A DNA stretch of 64,000 nt from Spongilla lacustris (GCA_949361645.1 OX442418.1:3181771-3245770), one strand, 5' to 3'. Positions 22,303 to 33,928 are shown, counted from the first letter of the stretch. Translations and numbers: made by a program. Notes: generated by a model from the letters alone, not told the origin.

Positions 22303-23626
22303 TAGTTTACCGTCCGGCCGGACCTTTTACCAAAACCCATGCGGCCCCGATGGGTGGCTATTACATGTCTATTATTAACATATAATTATTAAATATTGTA
22401 TTCATTTTTAATAATTATATTATTATTATTTTTAGGAATTAGTTCACACTTATAACATAAACAAGATAAACCTTAATTAAGACACTAGGAATTACAAATA
22501 TTGTAATTACAAGACAGAACAAAACTGATAAATAAAATAATGTCAACCACCAGTGATGACCAATGACAGCAGAGTCTTGTACAGTACCTCACCAAAGTGA
22601 GGCTGAGTCTGCCATAAATGGAAGCAGTGGCCTGGGGACTTGGTGCACCTCATGGGTGTGGCCAGACGAGTGAGCAAAACATGAAAGTGTTTCCCTAGCC
22701 TCAGCACCCCAGCAGCCATAGGTCTCCATTGCTAGTGGTGTGCATTTCCAGCCTAACTTGGAGCACTTTGGGTCATTCAAATCATGCTTGCGACACGCCG
22801 CCACGGAAGCTGCAGATAGACAAAATAGAGGGATTTAGCGGTGAGATAACAGTGAGATCAAATGCAGCAGGCTTTCCAAGAGACCAGTTGGGGTCCAGAA
22901 CATCTGCCAGTCTGGTGTTGTGTTTCTCATGCCCAAAACCACTGCCAACCTCGACTTGGGCAGATACATTAGCTCCCACAAACACGTCATGGAGTTTATT
23001 GTGGCTGGAAACCACATTGCCCCCATGCTTGCAAGTAATGGCCCAAAATATACAACGAGGCCCTGAGCCAAATCCATACCCAGCCACCATTTTAAGGCTA
23101 CTTGTAATTCCAAAGGGTGCATGTGCAGGTTATGACCTGGTGAGGGATGAACTTAAAGCCAGGCTGCAGAATTGGGGGAAGAAACTGATAGCAAACGATC
23201 CGAGCTCTGTTAGGTAAGGGTGAATGGTAAAAAAAGAACTAGACAATGCATGCTGACGGCACGGTGAGGAGACAATGTCATACATATACATGTACATGTA
23301 TATAGTGGCTGCTGAGTGGTGTGAAAGGCTATGTAGACCCAGCCCGCCTCTGCTAAGAGAGGGTTGGGCCTATTCCCAGGAGTTGCCAAAGGCATCAACT
23401 GCAGTGCATTTAGCAAAAGCATCATGAATGTCATTATCAAACATTTGCAGTGCATCAGCCATAAGAGAGGGAGGAGTATGTACCATCTTACAGAAACTGC
23501 CGCACTGACGAAGCAGAAGCAGTAGTGCTACCTGAGGACCCACAGAACCAATATACATGTATGTAAATAATGGATAATAACAGCCCGCCCGCATGGGTTT
23601 TGGTAAAAGGTCCGGACGGTAAACTA
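22303..23626. mobile_element. 1.3-kb TIR element carrying an endonuclease-module relic
   Basis: The left end TAGTTTACCGTCCGG-CCGG-ACCTTTTACCAAAACCCATGCGG (22303-22344) is repeated in reverse complement at 23590-23626. The only differences are an extra CCGG on the left and possible end trimming. Terminal TA on both sides may be the target duplication. The interior contains the R2-like endonuclease relic on the minus strand. A terminal-inverted-repeat DNA element with a retroelement gene piece inside implies either capture of the fragment or nested insertion. No DDE transposase frame visible. Confidence 0.7.
22589..23090 (-). pseudogene. CCHC/RHN/PD-D endonuclease module (R2-like), frameshifted
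   Basis: Minus strand. From 23090 the frame runs WAITCKHGGNVVSSHNKLHD, the end of the zinc knuckle plus a variant of the RHN motif. Next comes VEVGSGFGHE, then RLADVLDPNWSLGKPAAFDL, in which AD-x14-D matches the PD-x(12-14)-D active-site pattern of the R2-type restriction-like endonuclease. A frameshift near 22800 moves the reading to the frame with RKHDLNDPKCSKLGW and METYGCWGAEA, ending near 22589. Only this C-terminal module is present, without reverse transcriptase. The assignment rests on motif order. Confidence 0.7.
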
Positions 23627-24355
23627 TTATTACGTCTGGAATAGCCTAATTACAATGATCTACAAGGAATTTATAGGGTGCGTGATGCTCTGCTATATCG
23701 CTAGCGACATTACGAAATATCATAATTACTAACCGATAACGTCTAGATTAGGTACTTTACAAAAAAGTTTGAAACAAAGATTCACGCATAACTAAATGCA
23801 TCAGTTTAAAAACCATATTGAATGGTTTTCAAAACAGTTTTTATCTTTCTTGCAGCTTAATCCTAACCGGAGAAACGGGCCTTTAAGTACCGATCGGACA
23901 ATGTATGGCGATTGATGCGGAGATATAAAAACTGTGATTCCCGTAATGCCGATATCCAAACGATCATAAGATTTTTGTCTTTCAACATTTCGATTCCAAA
24001 TTTTATATGGAGAATGGCATGTTGTAGGCCTACACAAAGAATGTGCAAATACAATTTCCTTATAAGTTATGTAGTGGGATTTCAACGTGCATTTATCGAT
24101 GAATTATATAAATTTTTGACGTCCGTTTGAATGTTTCAAATAAATTAAAGATAAAATTACCCCAAGTAATAAATGATCTGAACGACATTGTGGTACGTTT
24201 TGAATACATTAAATCTGTAAGATGTATTAAAAACCAAGGGTCTCTTCAGAGAGCACATTATGCACTGGAGCAGCTTGACTTCTTACTGGCATATCTTTAG
24301 ATGGGTTATTGAGAGAACCATGCAAATATGGCTCAACAGTTGATGCTCAAGAACT

Positions 24356-24643
24356 TCAAGAGTGCTTCTTACAGCCACTGATCAAGCTCATAACTTCATA
24401 AAATTGAGATTCCTCATCACTTGTTAATTGTGCTTGCAAACACAGTAGAGTTTCATCGTCTTCACTTAGCTTCTCTCCAAAGACATTGGATGTTTCAGTT
24501 AGAAAGAAAGTTGGCTTCTGTATCAGGTCCCGCAATGTTATTTTGCACATCTTAATCATGGGAACCATTTCAAGGTTAGCCTTACATTTACTATTAATGT
24601 AAAAGATCTTCATCCAAGGCTCAGTGATGAGTTTTCCTATCAA
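24356..24643 (-). pseudogene. Unrecognised protein fragment, probably mobile-element derived
   Basis: 95-codon minus-strand frame containing LITEPWMKIFYINS, then FLTETSNVFGEKLSEDDETL. It looks coding in composition and ends at a TGA. The pattern 'GPWMxxFYxx...IDGIxxVK...FG..L..DD..L' recurs in repetitive proteins of marine invertebrates. From sequence alone I can only say it is a likely fragment of such a family. No introns or partners found. Confidence 0.35.
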
Positions 24644-24659
24644 TCCTAGTACTCTTAGC

Positions 24660-26640
24660 TGAAGTATTATCGGTTTATTCTGAAATTAAGCTAGACTTCA
24701 AACTGTTTTTAGTTGCATTAACACATATTTTGCAGATAATACATGTACAATAATCTCGCTTTGAACTTAAAAAAAAGAAACTTCCAGCCAAATAAAATAA
24801 ACATTGAATCGATTTCCTACATATCAAATAACAGTCCCTGGCTTAGTATTTTCACAGCACAAAGCCACTTGGGTCTCCTGTGCCCTGTTTAAATCGCATT
24901 TTGGTTAGTCCATATGTATGTGCAACTTTGTATCCCATTGTCATTGTCATATACTTTTAATGTACTTCTAATCTTATATTTGATCTACCATCCAGTAGAT
25001 GCACATTACATTGTAACTCTAAAAGTGTGTGCTGAAACAGTTCTTCTGCGATTGAATCATATTTAAGCATTCACATGCACTTCAGGCTGATCAAACCGGC
25101 GGTTTTTGTATGTACATGTATATGGTTAACGCAATCCTATAACTTGGTCTGTGTCCAAAAATTCTGAAAGTTGCATATAATAACGCTCATAGATCAATAC
25201 AACGATGCAATGTGTTTATACACAGGACCCGAGTATATAATCTCAAAAAAGGGCGTATTTATGTGTCTCGAAGGATGATTGGATTACACATATCTCCAAA
25301 GAAGTGTATTATAAATCCAATTACTATATCTCCTAACAGAGTATTGATTCCTTTCTATGAAAACCAAATTCTGTGTTAATACGATTAGCAATGACATAGC
25401 TGTGACACATTCAACGGCGAGCTGAAATGAGCCATTGCGCATAGCCTGATCGTCCTATAAGTTTCATTGTAGATAGAAATTGCTTGCCTGCAACATTTTT
25501 TGATGTTTTTGAGGAGGACCCGTCATTGGAAGGGTAGAATAAACAACGTTGACTTTATACTCTAATTAGAAAGCAGTACATCCTTAACTTAGATATTGCG
25601 TACGATTTCATATACAATACTGCGTGAAAGAGCGCTTAAAGCTCCATGATCAAGGCAAGTTTGAAGTTTTATCGTCTTTAAACTATCGAGAACTAGATTT
25701 TCAAAAATACCTACCTCTCTTAACCTTCGTAAAATCCAGTCACAATTTTTACTACCGATATTTGGATATGCGGAAGTACGTTACGTGAAAAAATGTGCAA
25801 GTACCTATCTAGATCTCTAAAGTATAAAATATTGTTGCGGAAGAGTTCACAGTTATGGAGATACCATCGTTAAATATTTTCTTTCCATGTGGAGGGAGGG
25901 GAAGTACATGTAGGGCAAATTGTATAGTGGCAAAATTGCAACACGAATTGTCAACCTCTAAGGTCCACTTTGCATTCACCGTGAAATCTGTTTAATTGGA
26001 ATCGTGATAATGAAATATGTTCAACCACGCACAGTGACACAGGGATTTTACAGATGAATTAAAAATCCTCTCTAAATTTCTATGACGTTATGCATATGCC
26101 ACTAAAAAAAAAAAATGCATTTACCCATGCAGCCGTTCTGGTAAATGGCTCCATCTGGTGTATAACTTATGTAACTTACGCCGTGGAAAAGCCCTTTCTT
26201 AAGGACTGGTGCAGTCGGGGTTAGGATAGCTAGACACTTCTTTATACTAGTTTGGCAACATATCCCTTCGGACCCCCGCCCCCCCACGCCCTTTAGCATG
26301 ATGTGTTGGTTCTTGTGTCACCGCATCACAACACCTAATAAAATACTAATTTATCATCTCAAGAGGTATGGCTAGCCATAACACATCACAATGCATATTT
26401 TTAAAGAGGCTGCACAAAGTACCCTGTTAAAATTATAAACATATGACATTGAATTCATAATTGCATTTAAGATTCCACTATACCAAGCCAGTTGGCATAA
26501 TAAATACTACAATTCATGGAGCTGACGATCAATTATGACTATACAACAGGGTCCCACTTCAATATATTAAATTTGGTGTGTTTGGTGCCTTGTGCGCACA
26601 CATAGCCATATGACTTATTCCATGTCATGCAAAGAACACA
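24660..26640. other. Spacer; contains a segment duplicated at 32.7 kb and the 3' flank of gene A
   Basis: About 25140-25520 is a diverged copy of 32670-32960 (shared GTCCAAAAATTCTGAAA, AACAGAGTATTGATTxC, AAAACCAAATTCT). About 26360-26480 matches the 3' flank of gene C at 49420-49545 (CATCTCAAGAGGTRTGG, TTTTTAAAGAGGCTG). No gene is supported. Confidence 0.45.
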
Positions 26641-26661
26641 TTCAAAGTCATTGGGTACTGC

Positions 26662-28455
26662 CTAAGGTGGTAGACTGTCCATAGCCCTGGGGGAGTGGAG
26701 CTTCATAGCCCTGGGGAGGTTCAGTACACATTGGAGCTTCATAGCCCTGGGGAGGTCCAGTACACAGTGGAGCTTCATAGTCCTGGGGAGGTTCAGTACA
26801 CATTGGAGCTTCATAGCCCTGGGGAGGTCCAGTACACAGTGGAGCTTCATAGCCCTGGGGAGGTCCAGTACACAGTGGAGCTTCATAGCCCTGGGGAGGT
26901 CCAGTACACAGTGGAGTTTCATAGCCCTTGGGAGTTCCAGTACACAGTGGAGCTTCATATCCCTGGGGAGGTCCAGTACACAGTGGAGCTTCATAGCCCT
27001 GGGGAGGTCCAGTACACAGTGGAGCTTCATAGCCCTGGGGAGGTCCAGTACACAGTGGAGCTTCATACAGTGGAACGTCTGTGACATACATTCACATACC
27101 TGGTGTAGTACATGAGATACTTCTTCCAAGTGGATTACAGGATGTGGTGTTTCGTAAAGCACATTTTCAAGCATTTTTTTAGAATGTATATTCAAACTGG
27201 AATTTATTTCATTGGGAGAGGATGGAATATATGAGTTATGCATATACAATCCATCCATTGCAGGGTTAAATTAATCTGGTGAATTGTATGGAACTCTCTA
27301 CATGCATGTAGACAATGTACATTTATGCTTTAAGTAATCTTTATACAAAAATCTGGTTAACTGAAACTGACTAAAATCCAGGTTTACTGGGCAAACCACT
27401 GGCATTGTACATGTTATGTTCAATTTTCAATGAATAAACTAGCATTACTTGCACCCACGGAAATTTCACACAATGCACTCTCATTAATTCCAGTCCCCTC
27501 ACTTGGAGTATGTTTCTCAAGTGAACCTCACCTGCACACTATGGCCACCACAAAGATGATTATGCAAACTGCCAGAGCTGATGCCCCTCCTACAACTCCA
27601 ACAATAATGTTTAATAACTGGTTATCAACAACTGGTACAAGAGTAACAGCTTTGGTGGTTATGTTGACAGCAGGACTAAAGGGACCAGTTCCATTTTCAC
27701 TCACAGCTGCTACTTTGATCCAGTATCTTGTGTTTGGCACAAGGTTACCTATGGTAACATTAGGGACAGTAACTGTACTGGTCATATTGGCCCCTCCTCC
27801 AGACCAGTAGAGAACCACATAACTCCTGTTTAACCCTTTCCAATCCACACAGTTTAGATCCAGCCAGGACAAGGAAATGATTGTAGTGTTCACGAAAAAT
27901 GCACTCAATTGAAGTGGCCATGATGTTGGTGCTAAGGAAGGTATAAGTGTAAAACGAAATACATAATTTAAGTGCATGCTGAAGTGATGTAAGCATGTAT
28001 ATATATGGACCAATGTCCTGATTCTCATATGTGCCATTCACCAATACCTGTGTGCATATCCTGCAAATGTATTGAGTGATTAACTGTTTTGCCTGTACTT
28101 GTCCTATAGGTGCGATGTTAACATCTCTTGATAAGTGAGTACACCTTGCATTGCTTGAACTATGAACCAATAATGTCGCAAGTGTCTGTCTGTTTACAGT
28201 GCGACTGTTTGGTTATATTCCCCCTATGTGTTTTATGGGGGGGGGGGGGGGTTTTCAGGGGGCTTTTTTCTAGCACTATACGTTTCATTTCTGTTCACCC
28301 CCCCCCCCCCCCCCCCCCACCTCATAAATAATAGTTTTGTTTGTAATCCCACTGTGTGAGTGTTGTAGGTGCTGTACTTTGTAATTCTGCCTTGTTGGTC
28401 TGGGGCTGTGATAATCTAAGTGTGTTGTAATTGTGTGTGTTTGTGTGTAATTGAG

Positions 28456-28531
<76 letters not shown>

Positions 28532-30649
28532 ATGTGTGTGCATGTGTGTGCATGCTGTGTGTGCATGTGTGTGTGTGTTTGTGTTGGCAGCGTGCACAAT
28601 GAAGTTAATATTTACATGTAGGTTACGTAGGTAAGGAAGGGAGGTGCTATACCGCGGATAACGCCCGGCGCTATTTCTGTCGTTTGTATTACGATCAGTT
28701 CGATTTTATATCACAGTTACAGTTTTATAAATGTGCATAGTTTACATCGTACGTTAAACCTTTGGCCACGGCGACACGCGCGTAGTCTGACATATAAATC
28801 ACACCCTTGCCTCCGAAAAGCGCGAGGGTGTGGTTACGTCAGACTAGCACGCCACAGCAAAAGCTAGATGGAAGAATTTCACTCCAAACGTCTAATTGTG
28901 AGACTCCAAATCAAGATTTGAGTGGATTAGTCTGTTTGGAGTGAAATCCTTTCATCTATTTTTGCTGTGTCTGTGCAAACGCTTGGAAACACTAATTGCT
29001 ATAGCCGTTGCTGCAACATTGTGCGATGTACACAATTGCAAGCTATGCGAATGTGCTACGTAGCAAACTGTAGAGGTTAAAGTATATCTACGGAATGCAG
29101 TGTCGTTGCTGAATACACATTTCATGTCCACTTGTAACGCGCGTGGGGAGGTGATGCTTCCATTAGTACTAGCGTATAGTACTATACAACAACATTCCCT
29201 GATGCATGAGAATTTGTGGCGCATTATAATTTTTAATGGCTATTTATGAACAAATGAAGCAAGCTAGGCCATGTCAAACCAATCTTTTTCCAAACGCCTC
29301 CATCCTATATATATAATGTATAAGAGATTTAATCTACAAGTGACTACAACCCACCACCCTCAACAAGGTACTACGTATACATTGTCCTTGCCTGTTGCCT
29401 TTGTCTGGACCTCGGTGGAAGCCTGGGGACTGGATATGTTGAAAAGTCCCAAACTGCATACGCTGATGTTGTACACAGCTCCCTCCTCCAAGCCCACTAC
29501 GGTGACATCACTGATGTTGCCCGTAGTTACCAGTGAACTAACAAGAACAGAGCACCCTCCCACGTAAGTGATGTTATGGTAATAAATGGGTGGACTTTGA
29601 GATGGCTGACTCCATTGGATAACAGCAGAGGTAGACCCTAGTTCACTTGCCAAAACGTTTCCTGGTCTTTCAGGTGCCACGTCTGTATCTGTGAACACAT
29701 ATATTATGGATTAAGTTTCCAACTGATATAATAGGAAAACTAACCTGATGTGAAAAGTGTGGCTGTCGTTATGCCAAACTGTCCATTCACGGTGCATGAG
29801 TAATTTCCAAATAAGGCTGCTTTTACAATGAGGGTATAGTTGATAGAAATGGGACCCAATCCATTTACTAGTGTGCTATGATTGGAATATTGGCTCCCAC
29901 TCACTGGGGCGCCGTTCCTCGTCCACTCCACTCCTAGAGCCGAACTGGTACAGGTAAGAACAAAAGAGGGCGGAGCTGTCGACCATGTGAAGGATATGGC
30001 TGCAGTTGCTGGCTGTGTCTGTACGCCCACTCCGACATACAGCTCCAACGAAGAGCCGTCCTTTTCTTCAACCACGCACGTGAAGACAGCGTTTGTGCAA
30101 ATAGTGCCACTGGTAAACAACTTCTTAAAGTTGGTCCTCGACGTGGATGAATCAACGAACACTCCACAGCTGTACTGCAATGTGGCTGTGCTTGGATCTG
30201 TCCCTACGGCGACTTTGTTTGGTGGAGCTCTCCAAGTGACATTGGAGGTAGTCGAGCCCACGCATATAACGCCATAATTAGAGCCTATATCTCCGCTGCT
30301 AGCCAACAATTTAAACGTTCCATTCACAAAGGTACAGTTGCCACCTCCAGACATCTCAATATACAAGGCAGGACCTTTGTTGTAAAGGGAAGCAGTCATT
30401 GGTTGTGTCGAATTAAGAGTGTGCACTCATGTATGCATGGAGAGCGATGTAATATAAGATACTTACCGTCATGCTGCACTGCATAGATTGATCAGTCGTG
30501 ACATGCCGATGTACATGTATAGCGTACTGGATCACATGTAAACTGAACAAAAAATTCTTCGTGCTACTCAATAACTTACTTAAGCAAGCAGAATTAACGG
30601 TTGATAGAAACGGAAGAAATAGAATCGCAGGAACTAGTGCGCACGTCAT
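26662..30649 (-). CDS. Gene A: Ig/FN3 single-pass receptor with minisatellite-encoded tail
   Basis: Six minus-strand exons keep one frame: 30649-30580 (signal peptide MTCALVPAILFLPFLSTVNS), 30478-30467 (12-nt microexon), 30374-29745, 29688-29392, 27931-27532 and 27196-26662, giving 647 residues. Exon 3 holds a Cys-rich membrane-distal part and an Ig-like domain (LTCTSSALGVEW...GNYSC, about residues 150-235). Exons 4 and 5 each encode an FN3 domain with NITYVGG/YNISVC and RYWIKVAAVSENG motifs. The membrane segment IIVGVVGGASALAVCIIIFV closes exon 5 (about 441-469). Intron 4 has a GC donor. The tail keeps VLYETP, but then enters the 36-bp repeat in a different frame from gene C, giving MKLHCVLDLPRA units instead of YEAPLCTGPPQG. 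Either the tail has diverged by frameshift or splicing differs. Likely surface adhesion or recognition receptor. Structure strongly supported by the paralogue; function inferred. Confidence 0.8.
26693..27066. repeat. 36-bp minisatellite in gene A tail exon
   Basis: About ten units of GGTCCAGTACACAGTGGAGCTTCATAGCCCTGGGGA (plus-strand sense), ending in a shortened unit. Units differ at a few positions (for example CAGTACACATTGG and GGTTC variants). Since 36 is 12 codons, every frame that lacks a stop in one unit is open through the array on both strands. Confidence 0.95.
28237..28318. repeat. Facing poly(G) and poly(C) tracts
   Basis: A run of about 15 G (28238-28252) and a run of about 21 C (28298-28318) face each other across 45 bp inside intron 4 of gene A. 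This is the same style of tract seen in the hAT-like elements, but no CAG/CTG ends are recognisable here. Confidence 0.6.
28428..28582. repeat. (TG)n microsatellite
   Basis: Long TG dinucleotide array, pure from about 28457 to 28522, with interrupted flanks. Lies in intron 4 of gene A. Confidence 0.95.
28783..28846. repeat. Hairpin TAGTCTGAC...GTCAGACTA
   Basis: TAGTCTGAC and inner CACACCCT are mirrored by AGGGTGTGG and GTCAGACTA around a short GC-rich loop. Within intron 4 of gene A. Confidence 0.6.
28853..28969. repeat. Hairpin with CACAGCAAAA ends and TTTCACTCCAAAC stem
   Basis: CACAGCAAAAGCTAGATG and ATTTCACTCCAAACG on the left are mirrored by GTTTGGAGTGAAAT and CATCTATTTTTGCTGTG on the right. 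A MITE-like palindrome of 117 bp in intron 4 of gene A. Confidence 0.7.
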
Positions 30650-30961
30650 GGCTAGTGCTGGGTTCTGAACTATGCAACAACATATACCGTAAATTACTAC
30701 CGTTTCGTGCATTTACATACATTGTACATGTGTGTAGGGGGAGGGGTTTAATGTAATAGACAAAATATCGGATGCTTGCATATGCATCTATATGGGACAG
30801 TGTCCAGCAAAATCGGGCTTGTGGTGTTATAATTTTATCACTATAAAAATTGCATGTTATACTAAACAACATATCGTCGCAAAGGTATAACTTTTTCCTT
30901 TCAAATTTCGTACACATGTTACTACATCATCTCTCTATGTTGGTATCCATTTTGGCGCAGT

Positions 30962-31440
30962 AATAATTTTCCATGGCGTCAGTGCAAAGATCGTAAATCC
31001 AACAGGTTAGAATGTCACATTTCTCCACGTACGAGTGCATGCTGAAAACGCGTCAAAGGGAATGTGCATAGAGGAGTCCTGTAGCTATTGATTTGTTCTG
31101 TTTCTGTATCATCCGTTACGGAGATACGTATACAGTTGAGCAAACTACATGCATGTTTTCCCGCTTGATTCGCGCCAATGATAAAATCACCGCCTCCCAT
31201 TCACTGAGCGGGAGTAAAATCATTGGCGCGAATCAAGCGGGAAAACATGCCCGTAGTTTGTTCAACTGTATCTCCGTAACGGATGATATGGAAAGTAACG
31301 ACCAGAACAAATCAATAGCTACAGGACTCCTCTATGTACAATCCGAATTTGACGCGTTTTCAACACTCGTACGTGGAGAAATGAGGAATTCTAACCTGTT
31401 GTGTTAGCGATCTTTGCACTGACGCCATGGAAAATAATTG
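30962..31440. repeat. Giant foldback, arms of about 230 bp
   Basis: The left arm starts AATAATTTTCCATGGCGTCA and the right arm ends TGACGCCATGGAAAATAATT. The arms stay highly similar through CGATCTTTGCACTGACG, TTCTCCACGTACGAGTG, AGGAGTCCTGTAGCTATTGA, ATCCGTTACGGAGATA and ATTGGCGCGAATCAAGCGGG, meeting at a centre near 31201-31210. It sits about 310 bp upstream of gene A. Pieces of one arm also occur upstream of gene C (51650-51715) and near 53760. Confidence 0.9.
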
Positions 31441-31659
31441 GATCTTTAAAATAGACACGAACATAGAGAGATGATGTGAAAACAAGTGTACGAAACGTGA
31501 AAGGAAAAGGTCGTACGGTAGAAAAGATGTGCATGTTGTTTTGTGTAACATGCAAATTTTATAGTGATAAAATTATTACCCCACAAGCCTGTCCCAGATT
31601 TACAACTGTTTATTCACAATTACGTATGGAAGTTACCCTTCGAACTTTACTGGGTATAA

Positions 31660-31950
31660 AAAACCGAGTAGTATTTTTGGTCTTGAAATTTACTTTCGAT
31701 GCACGGATATTAAAGGATTGGAAGCGCATCATGTGCGCCATATACGTTGATCCTGCCATCAGCTTTGGGGACCACAACCATGCCTGCACACTACTCTGCA
31801 TTTTGCTTCTTGTACTGGCCAAATCACTCCAAATTCCACCATTCTCTCTAACTGTTCTTTAATAGCATTCATGAGTGAGAGGGCATGCAACTTTGAATTA
31901 GCATCTTTGTAACGTGCCTGATGAAAATGGGTAGTTTCAGATACATGCAT
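31660..31950 (-). pseudogene. Ty3/gypsy-like reverse transcriptase fragment
   Basis: The minus strand from 31950 reads LMNAIKEQLERMVEFGVIWP and then VQEA. After a one-step frame change it reads CAGMVVVPKADGRINVYG. This is the N-terminal start of Ty3/gypsy reverse transcriptases (xKEELDRMxxxGVIEPV..SEWxxPVVVVPKKDGxIR). A frameshift separates the two parts and the YxDD core is missing. It is a short inactive relic between gene A and gene B. Confidence 0.7.
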
Positions 31951-32669
31951 GTATATGGGACCGGAGTGATGTTGTGGCCCAGTAATGTGAGTTTGCTATT
32001 TTATTGCAAGAAGTAATCTGTAATGCGATGATACTATAAATCATACTATTTGAAAAACATTTCGTATTATGCAAAAGACTATCAAGAAGAATACGCTATG
32101 AGACATCATGATATTATGAGTTTAAAATGGAGGAATCAATTAAGAAAATTGGTTCAATTAGAAAATAGTGTTATTTTAGTTGTTGCTATCATCAATTAAA
32201 TATCTTTGACAGACTACAGGATGGTGTTTTGGGAAGATATTCCCAACTAGCAAGCCTGTTTTAGCAAATACAACAGTGGATAAAGGTTCTTCATAACAGT
32301 GAAGAAAATGTGTGATCATTTCAGTGGTAGCATGCTTCAAGTCAATTTAAACATAACCCTAACAAATATTATTTTACTGATATAATAGTTGATCTGCCAA
32401 TTGTGTATAGTATTTGTTTAATTCATTGAACGTTGATATATAATATTGTATGTATTAACCCCCATGCATGCATCTTGAATGTGCTGTCTTTCCAAGAATC
32501 TTAGCCAAGAACCTTCCGTAGCCACACTATAAAAAGTAGTCCAGTTGTAATTAACCCCGGTAGAAAATAGTGAAAGGAGGAGGCGGGGGTGGGGGTGGGG
32601 GTGGAGTGCCAAAGTGTGATTTTGATGCATGTCCTGCTATTCAATAACGTGGTCTCCAGCAAAAATAAA

Positions 32670-32960
32670 ATACTGTGCATAGTCCAAAAATTCTGAAACT
32701 TGCATACCAATAGATCGATGCACTTTGTTTAGAAGTAGGTACGGAAATGTCATCAAAAAAAGGCACGACCTGAAGGTAGAATGGAGAACAGTGTTTTAAA
32801 TTAAATAAAACAACCATATCGTCTAACAGAGGATTGATTACACATAAAGAAAACCAAATTCTATCTTAATGTGACATGTAACACGTTATTCAATAGCGGG
32901 CTGGAAAGTTTCATGGTACATAGCAATGACATGTCTACAACGTTTTTTTGACATTTCCAA
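32670..32960. repeat. Diverged copy of the 25.1-25.5 kb segment
   Basis: Shares GTCCAAAAATTCTGAAA, GATCxATxC, AACAGAGGATTGATTAC, AAAACCAAATTCT and ACGTTTTTTTGACATTT-type stretches in the same order and orientation with about 25140-25520. Marks an old segmental duplication next to the gene B family copy at 33.2 kb. Confidence 0.55.
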
Positions 32961-33196
32961 GAAGGTACAATTCGTATTGCGTATGGTTATATACGTAATG
33001 ATGTACATTATGTGCAATATATTGTTTGTGTTGGATCTACTTCGCAAATTGTACAGTGCGCTAATCTGTACGGCACCTTCATGTACACTCGTCATACATG
33101 TGTATTCTTGCCGATCCAACGAATCCTAAAAACACATTTCCATAAAATCCTACAATAGCGTGAACATCACGACTATTGCTAAACTCTTGTGCTCAC

Positions 33197-33242
33197 CTTG
33201 CAGAAGAATAAGCGACAGGAGTACGATTATGATATCAGCCAT
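33197..33242 (-). pseudogene. Orphan signal-peptide exon of the gene B family (copy B1)
   Basis: Minus-strand ATG at 33242 opens MADIIIVLLSLILLQ, followed by the conserved phase-1 donor CAAG|GTGAGC, exactly as in gene B and its copy at 40834-40882. The downstream intron start and about 150 bp of intron sequence are also conserved (to about 32960), but no Ig exon follows. It is an intact exon of a truncated gene copy. It preserves the ancestral start codon context that gene B itself has lost. Confidence 0.7.
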
Positions 33243-33365
33243 TTAGACACATTTACATGAAGGGTGACAGGAAATTGTCCTTTAACCAGACCCACACAGT
33301 TAATGAAAACATGATTATTGTCACCATGAAAATACAATACAGTTAAGTTATAGTTATCCACATTC

Positions 33366-33650
33366 TGTGTTCAGAGGCAGCTACATACAAATTGTGTGTA
33401 ACTGACATTACCACAAGTCCCCAGTCCTTCTCAGATGTTAGATGTCTATTGGTGTCCTTGTTCGTTTTCGTCAGCTTGCCTCTGAATTATGATATCACGT
33501 AAGGTCTGGTCCTGTCTACCTTTGATGGACTGTCTCCAGATATGATCTCCCTCCATCCCCCTGAGTCAGCTACATGTACATGCACATTCTTCTGAAAATG
33601 TATGGAGTTAACATGTACTAGTACAGGTATGTTATGCAAGTGATGTATGG
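33366..33650 (-). pseudogene. Relic of a gene B Ig exon, copy 1
   Basis: CCCCAGTCCTTCTCAGATGTTAGA and TCTATTGGTGTCCTTGT recall the plus-strand sequence of gene B exon 4 (CCCCAGTCCTCTTCTGATGT, GCTATTGGTGTCCTTGTCC, about 35126-35225). The whole 285-bp block is nearly identical to 38058-38325. No open frame survives. Confidence 0.5.
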
Positions 33651-33785
33651 TATTGTCAAAGAGCAAGTCAACAAATTATCATAAAACTTTGTACATGTAC
33701 CGTTGATACCGAAACCGCGCATGCGCAATATAATTTTAACGACGTACGTAAATATATCGACATGCTCGTTCCTATAGTCTAAATC

Positions 33786-33928
33786 AGTTAGACACTGCCA
33801 CCTTCGGGATCCACGTGATTTAGAATCCCTCGGGCCCTTAGTAGCGCCCTCGCTACCGTTCGGGACGCTACACCCAGGGCCCTCGGGGATTCTAAATCAC
33901 GTAGATCCCTCGGTTCCAGTGTCTAACT
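33786..33928. repeat. Palindromic repeat AGTTAGACACTG...CAGTGTCTAACT
   Basis: 53-bp imperfect arms. AGTTAGACACTG, then TTCGGGATC(C/T)ACGTGATTTAGAAT and CCCTCGGGCCCT, are mirrored on the right, around a loop containing GTAGCGCCCTCGCTACCG. Lies just beyond the 3' end of gene B. GC-rich relative to its surroundings, MITE-like. Confidence 0.8.

Noticed and set aside
26695..27084. Plus-strand open frame over the gene A minisatellite
   Set aside because: Same reason: a 36-bp unit keeps several frames open on both strands.
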